From NCBI RefSeq assembly GCF_903166585.1, contig NZ_CAESCM010000003.1, positions 124,001 to 188,000 of the forward strand: 64,000 nt of DNA, given 5' to 3'. This document shows positions 60,450 to 64,000 of this stretch, one piece after another (positions within the stretch are counted from its first letter, which is position 1; each line of letters starts with the position of its first letter). The position numbers and the translations under genes are program-made. The stretch is from Pedobacter ghigonis (lineage in GTDB: Bacteria > Bacteroidota > Bacteroidia > Sphingobacteriales > Sphingobacteriaceae). The notes under the pieces are model-generated. The model ran no database searches, was not told the origin of the DNA, and saw only the letters and a list, made by a program, of their open reading frames with translations.

Positions 60450-61868
60450 TTATTGCTCCCAATTATCGGTACGGAAAGAGGAAACCGGCAGGCCATCATT
60501 CCCAAATAAATCGCCGTTTACAAAATCTTTAAAGGCATAACGTACCGCTACAGGTATTTTTACCTCTTCGGCCGAAACGATTACACTGCTGCCTTTTATC
60601 GCTGCTTTGGCTGGATAAAATTTCTGGTCTGCGCCCGCAATCTCAAATAAAGATAATGTTTTACCAAAAGAAGTTAATCCGTTAGACACATTTTGAAATT
60701 TAATGGTGGCAGTGTTTTTTTCAATACTTACCGATTCATACGTAGGACTAAAAGCACCAAAGCCTTTAATACCATAAGTTTGAGCCAGCGCTAAATAAGC
60801 AAGCCTTTCGCCTCCTTGTTTTTTATGGGCAGGGTGAATAGATTTTTCTTCGCCAATATCCATTAAAACCGCCATTCCGCTATTGGGTATTTTGCTGAGC
60901 GATTTGCGCTGGGCATCTCTTAAATAAGCCGAATTATAATTGGTGCCTGGTTTAGCTATTAGTGAATAATTGTAAGGGGCAATTTGTGCGTAGTAAAAAG
61001 GAAATTCGCCGTTATCCCAGTGTTGTCGCCAGCTCGAAACCATGGCCGGGAATAAATCTTCGTAACGCTGTGGCCGCTCGTAATTTGATTCGCCCTGATA
61101 CCAGATGGCACCCTTAATGCCATAACCAATAACCGGATAAAGCATGCCGTTGTATAAGGTAGTTGGCGTTCTGCTTACTTCTTTAATGGAATCGACTTTT
61201 GCAGGGATTTTAACTTCTGTAAAGGGCTTTAAATCATCTGGCGACATCCAGGCCTCGATAGTAGAACCGCCGTAACTATCGTTGATTAAACCAATGGGTA
61301 CATGTAGCATTTCGCTCAATAGCGAACCGAAATAATAAGCGGTAGCACTGAAATTCGAAACCGCTTCTGGCTCTGATAGTTTCCATTGCGAAGGCTTGCT
61401 GTTATCCTGCCGCTCGGTGATAGATGAACGCGGAACAGTGTACAACCTAATATTTGGATTTGAAGACTTTAAAATCACTTCGTTTGAACCGATTATGGGT
61501 TGGCTTTTAAAACCTTTCATGGGCATTTCCATGTTAGACTGGCCACCACAAAACCAAACTTCGCCGATCAGGATGTCTTTCAGGGCGAGTTTTTCGCCAT
61601 CATTTAGTTCAATTTCGTATGGTCCGCCGGCTGAAGGCGTAGCCACTTTAACTTTCCATTTTCCAGCCTGATCTGAACTTACGATATAGCTTGATTTGTT
61701 CCAGGAAGTCACAATTTTAACTTTGCTTGCGGGTTTTGCCCAGCCCCAGATGGCTACATTGCTTTGCTGCTGGAGCACCATGTGATCGGTAAAAATGGAT
61801 GCAGGCTTAACTGTGGCGAAGGCAATGCTGCTGCAAAGGCTTAGGAATAGTATCAGTTTTAATTTCAT
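60450..61868 (-). CDS. secreted sialate O-acetylesterase-family carbohydrate esterase
   Basis: 472 aa, signal peptide of about 19 residues (AFA). SGNH/SASA esterase: the nucleophile Ser111 in GGQSNMEMP (108-116), a second block WYQGESNYE, and the His-containing block SIHPAHKKQGGERLA near the C-terminal third. Removes O-acetyl groups from sialic acids or, in plant-degrading Bacteroidota, from xylan or pectin. Given the adjacent GH127 and large GH95-like gene, deacetylation of an arabinose-containing plant polymer is more probable than sialic acid. Separated by 137 bp from the upstream-reading large gene. Confidence 0.92.
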   Translation of the reverse strand: MKLKLILFLSLCSSIAFATVKPASIFTDHMVLQQQSNVAIWGWAKPASKVKIVTSWNKSSYIVSSDQAGKWKVKVATPSAGGPYEIELNDGEKLALKDILIGEVWFCGGQSNMEMPMKGFKSQPIIGSNEVILKSSNPNIRLYTVPRSSITERQDNSKPSQWKLSEPEAVSNFSATAYYFGSLLSEMLHVPIGLINDSYGGSTIEAWMSPDDLKPFTEVKIPAKVDSIKEVSRTPTTLYNGMLYPVIGYGIKGAIWYQGESNYERPQRYEDLFPAMVSSWRQHWDNGEFPFYYAQIAPYNYSLIAKPGTNYNSAYLRDAQRKSLSKIPNSGMAVLMDIGEEKSIHPAHKKQGGERLAYLALAQTYGIKGFGAFSPTYESVSIEKNTATIKFQNVSNGLTSFGKTLSLFEIAGADQKFYPAKAAIKGSSVIVSAEEVKIPVAVRYAFKDFVNGDLFGNDGLPVSSFRTDNWEQ

Positions 61869-61900
61869 TGTTGTGTTATTTTTTTAGCGATTACCGTGGT

Positions 61901-62003
61901 CGTCATTTCGAGCGAAGTGCAACGTAGTCGAGAACCCGAAGGCTCTGCGAAGCAAAATCTATTATAGATCTCTCCATTCCGCTTTGCTTCAGTCGAGATG
62001 ACG
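61901..62003. repeat. interspersed inverted repeat, TCATTTCGAGC family
   Basis: CGTCATTTCGAGCGAAGTGC at the left and TTCAGTCGAGATGACG at the right, as at 12126 and 35502. The middle contains a further piece, CGAAGGCTCTGCGAAGCAAAATC, absent from the other two. No ORF. Confidence 0.8.
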
Positions 62004-62015
62004 ATCAGAGTAATT

Positions 62016-64000
62016 TTATCTACTCAGCGGCAACCAAACCGACATTTCTGAATGGCCCCGGTTGCCCCAGGCAAAGTATGGTACCAGTTTTAATGTTGTT
62101 GCTGTATTTTTATCATCAATGGGTTTGTAAAGTACATTTTTCCAGCTGTTAGGCGCTACAATTTTAGCAGTGCCCGTTAATGCCATCACCCTCGCTCCAT
62201 CAATATCCATGGTTTGGGCTTCAAATTTGGTTGAGGCAGGTACAAAAGCATTGAAAATACTTTTGCCCGGTAAATCGGTCGATTCTAAACAATATACCAC
62301 AGGGCCACGCTTTACGGCTACCTGATTCCGGTTCTCCTCTACTAAAGGATTGGCTTCAATTAATACAGCCTCCATAGGTAAATTTAAATCAATCCTATCG
62401 CCTTTTTTCCAAACCCGGTTAATCTCCGCGTATGTACCCGGAACTGCTTGTATCTGTTCAGCTTTACCGTTAATGCTGATCTTTGCATCGTGTGTCCAGG
62501 CGGGGATTCTTAAAAAGATCGAATAGGCTTTGCCCGCACTTTCTTTCATCGTAATTTTGATCTTACCATCCCATGGATAATCGGTTTCTTGGGTTAAGGA
62601 AACCTTGCTGCCGTCAGCCAGTGTAGTACTTAAGTTGTTACCACCATATAAATTGAACCACAAGCCTTTATCTGAAACGCTGTAGGCATAATCGCTCACT
62701 TCGGCAATGGTACGCACTACATTTGGTGGACAACAGTTAGATAAAGCGATATAAGGTACACGATCTTTCGACCAGCGTTGTTTAAAGGGCAAATCATTTG
62801 ATTGGGCAAGCGGATTGGTATACAAGAAATTCTTACCATCTAGACTAATGCCTGATAAAACGCTGTTGTGAAGTGCGAGTTCCATCACATCGGCATATTT
62901 TGCATCGCCGCTAATCTGTAGCATGCGCCAATTCCAGAGTACATTACCAATGTTGGCGCAGGTTTCGTTGTGTGCCGTAAAGTTGGGCAGCTGGTAATCG
63001 CGTCCGAAAGCCTGGTGTATTTTCTGCACTTCAGCCGGGTTGTATGAGGTTCCATCAGGCGACGTGCCATCGTAAAGCGAACCACAACCACCGGTAATGT
63101 ACATTTTATGCTGGTTTATGTCATCCCACATTAAATTAAGCGTTTTCAAAAGCGAATCCTTACCAGTTTCGGCATATAAGTCGGCAACGCCAGCATACAG
63201 GTAATTGGCCCTTACTGCGTGCCCCATGGCTTTGGTTTGCTGTAAAAACGGAATACGGTCCTGGTTATCATCCGTTCCGTCGTCTATTTTTCCTTTAATG
63301 GCAATTAAATGTTTAGCCAGTTCGAGATAACGCGGATCTTTTGTTGTACGGTACATTTCTACCACGCCCATATAGTGTGATGGACAAATTGCATTCCGGG
63401 CCAAAGTAGGCGAAGCTGATTTGTAGAAATTATACAAATAATCGGTAGCCTTTTTGGCGATATTGAGCAAGGTGGTTTTACCTGTAGCGCGGTAATGAAT
63501 GCAGCCGGCGGTCATTAAGTGGCCAATATTGTAAGATTCGAAACTCAAACGATCCTGAAACTGGTTGTTGGCGCCGGTTTTTCGCTGCTCGATCATGGCT
63601 TTGGTGTAAATGTAGCCATCTGCACGTTGCGATTTACCGATTACCGCAATCGCTTTATCCATCATATCGTTCAGCTTGGGGTTTTTGGTCGAAGCGTAAA
63701 GCACCGCTACTGCTTCTAATGTTTTGTAATAATCACCATCATGGAAAGATGGACCTGCATGTGATCCGGTATCTAAGCCTGCCGCAATTTCGAAGTTTTT
63801 AAAGGCATGACTGATTTTAGGGTCGTTATAAATGGCCCACATGTTGGGTACCATGGTTTCGGTAGCAACTTTAAAGCGGTCGGCCCAGAAACCTTTTGTC
63901 CAGGTTACATCGCTCAGGTTAATGCTGTGCAGTTTGGCATAAGGGCTGTTTGAAGTATTTACCAGCGATTTATCCTGTGCTTTTGCCACGGAGGCTAAAG
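62016..64000 (-). CDS. GH127 beta-L-arabinofuranosidase, 5' end cut by window
   Basis: At least 661 codons are present; the frame runs through the right edge. Codons at 63990-63998 translate to a signal-peptide end (LAS-VAKA-QDK), so the true start lies beyond 64000 and the GTG at 63989 is not the start. GH127 (former DUF1680): the catalytic (alpha/alpha)6 domain occupies about the first 400 residues, with HNETCANIGNVLWNWRML (Glu and Cys ligand) and SNCCPPNVVRTIAEVSDYA, whose two Cys provide the zinc-thiolate site and the nucleophile, as in Bifidobacterium HypBA1. Beta-sandwich domains follow. Releases L-arabinofuranose, which feeds the ara genes. Confidence 0.94.
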   Translation of the reverse strand, partial: LASVAKAQDKSLVNTSNSPYAKLHSINLSDVTWTKGFWADRFKVATETMVPNMWAIYNDPKISHAFKNFEIAAGLDTGSHAGPSFHDGDYYKTLEAVAVLYASTKNPKLNDMMDKAIAVIGKSQRADGYIYTKAMIEQRKTGANNQFQDRLSFESYNIGHLMTAGCIHYRATGKTTLLNIAKKATDYLYNFYKSASPTLARNAICPSHYMGVVEMYRTTKDPRYLELAKHLIAIKGKIDDGTDDNQDRIPFLQQTKAMGHAVRANYLYAGVADLYAETGKDSLLKTLNLMWDDINQHKMYITGGCGSLYDGTSPDGTSYNPAEVQKIHQAFGRDYQLPNFTAHNETCANIGNVLWNWRMLQISGDAKYADVMELALHNSVLSGISLDGKNFLYTNPLAQSNDLPFKQRWSKDRVPYIALSNCCPPNVVRTIAEVSDYAYSVSDKGLWFNLYGGNNLSTTLADGSKVSLTQETDYPWDGKIKITMKESAGKAYSIFLRIPAWTHDAKISINGKAEQIQAVPGTYAEINRVWKKGDRIDLNLPMEAVLIEANPLVEENRNQVAVKRGPVVYCLESTDLPGKSIFNAFVPASTKFEAQTMDIDGARVMALTGTAKIVAPNSWKNVLYKPIDDKNTATTLKLVPYFAWGNRGHSEMSVWLPLSR

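Overview
The window looks like a chromosomal segment of a Sphingobacteriaceae bacterium, most likely Pedobacter or a close relative (phylum Bacteroidota). The evidence is low-to-moderate GC, start codons without clear Shine-Dalgarno sequences, promoters with the Bacteroidota -7 element TAnnTTTG, many SPII lipoproteins, TonB-dependent receptors, and intergenic gaps full of short palindromic repeats. There are no rRNA or tRNA genes, insertion sequences, phage genes or CRISPR arrays that I can see.

Layout. 1-8.4 kb: end of a helix-hairpin-helix protein, a MerR regulator divergent from alaS, three tandem paralogous secreted proteins (two with sigma-54-like promoters), then gatB coupled to a TlpA-type thiol-disulfide lipoprotein. 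8.5-15.3 kb: an orphan OmpR-family regulator followed by a 153-bp tandem duplication, an RluA pseudouridine synthase, a ClC chloride transporter, an 82-bp x4 tandem array, an NtrC-type sigma-54 activator and a class-A beta-lactamase-fold serine hydrolase. 15.4-26.7 kb: a vitamin B12 acquisition region. Two nearly identical cobalamin riboswitches each head a TonB receptor operon. The first operon has a BtuG-like beta-propeller lipoprotein and a second surface lipoprotein; the second has a small integral membrane protein. A BtuF-like protein without signal peptide, a sirtuin and a PP-loop ATPase follow. Between the two riboswitch operons lie a 63-bp/21-bp minisatellite and a six-unit palindromic array.

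26.8-42.6 kb: mixed housekeeping and small conserved genes: glycine-zipper lipoprotein, Dabb protein, CrtA-like protein, free Met-sulfoxide reductase, 3-methyladenine glycosylase, bestrophin-like channel, HDAC-family hydrolase, TruC-like synthase, MATE and MFS transporters, AlbA_2 protein, hemF, endonuclease V, and two unrecognised genes (40.9-42.6 kb). 42.7-51.4 kb: two tandem TPR proteins, gyrA, a TetA-like MFS transporter, a repeat array, a PIN-PhoH ATPase and an NTF2-like secreted protein.

51.6-64 kb: an L-arabinose module. araB-araD overlap, a structured gap precedes araA, and on the opposite strand lie a zinc dehydrogenase, an SDR, a large secreted DUF5703/GH95-like protein, a GQSNM esterase and a GH127 beta-L-arabinofuranosidase (cut by the window end). 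The secreted enzymes plausibly release L-arabinose from plant polymers and AraA, AraB and AraD bring it to D-xylulose 5-phosphate.

The most interesting parts are the B12 region, the structured araD-araA gap, the sigma-54-like promoters on the secreted paralogs, and the orphan gene pair at 40.9-42.6 kb. No clearly new multi-gene defence or mobile system is visible.
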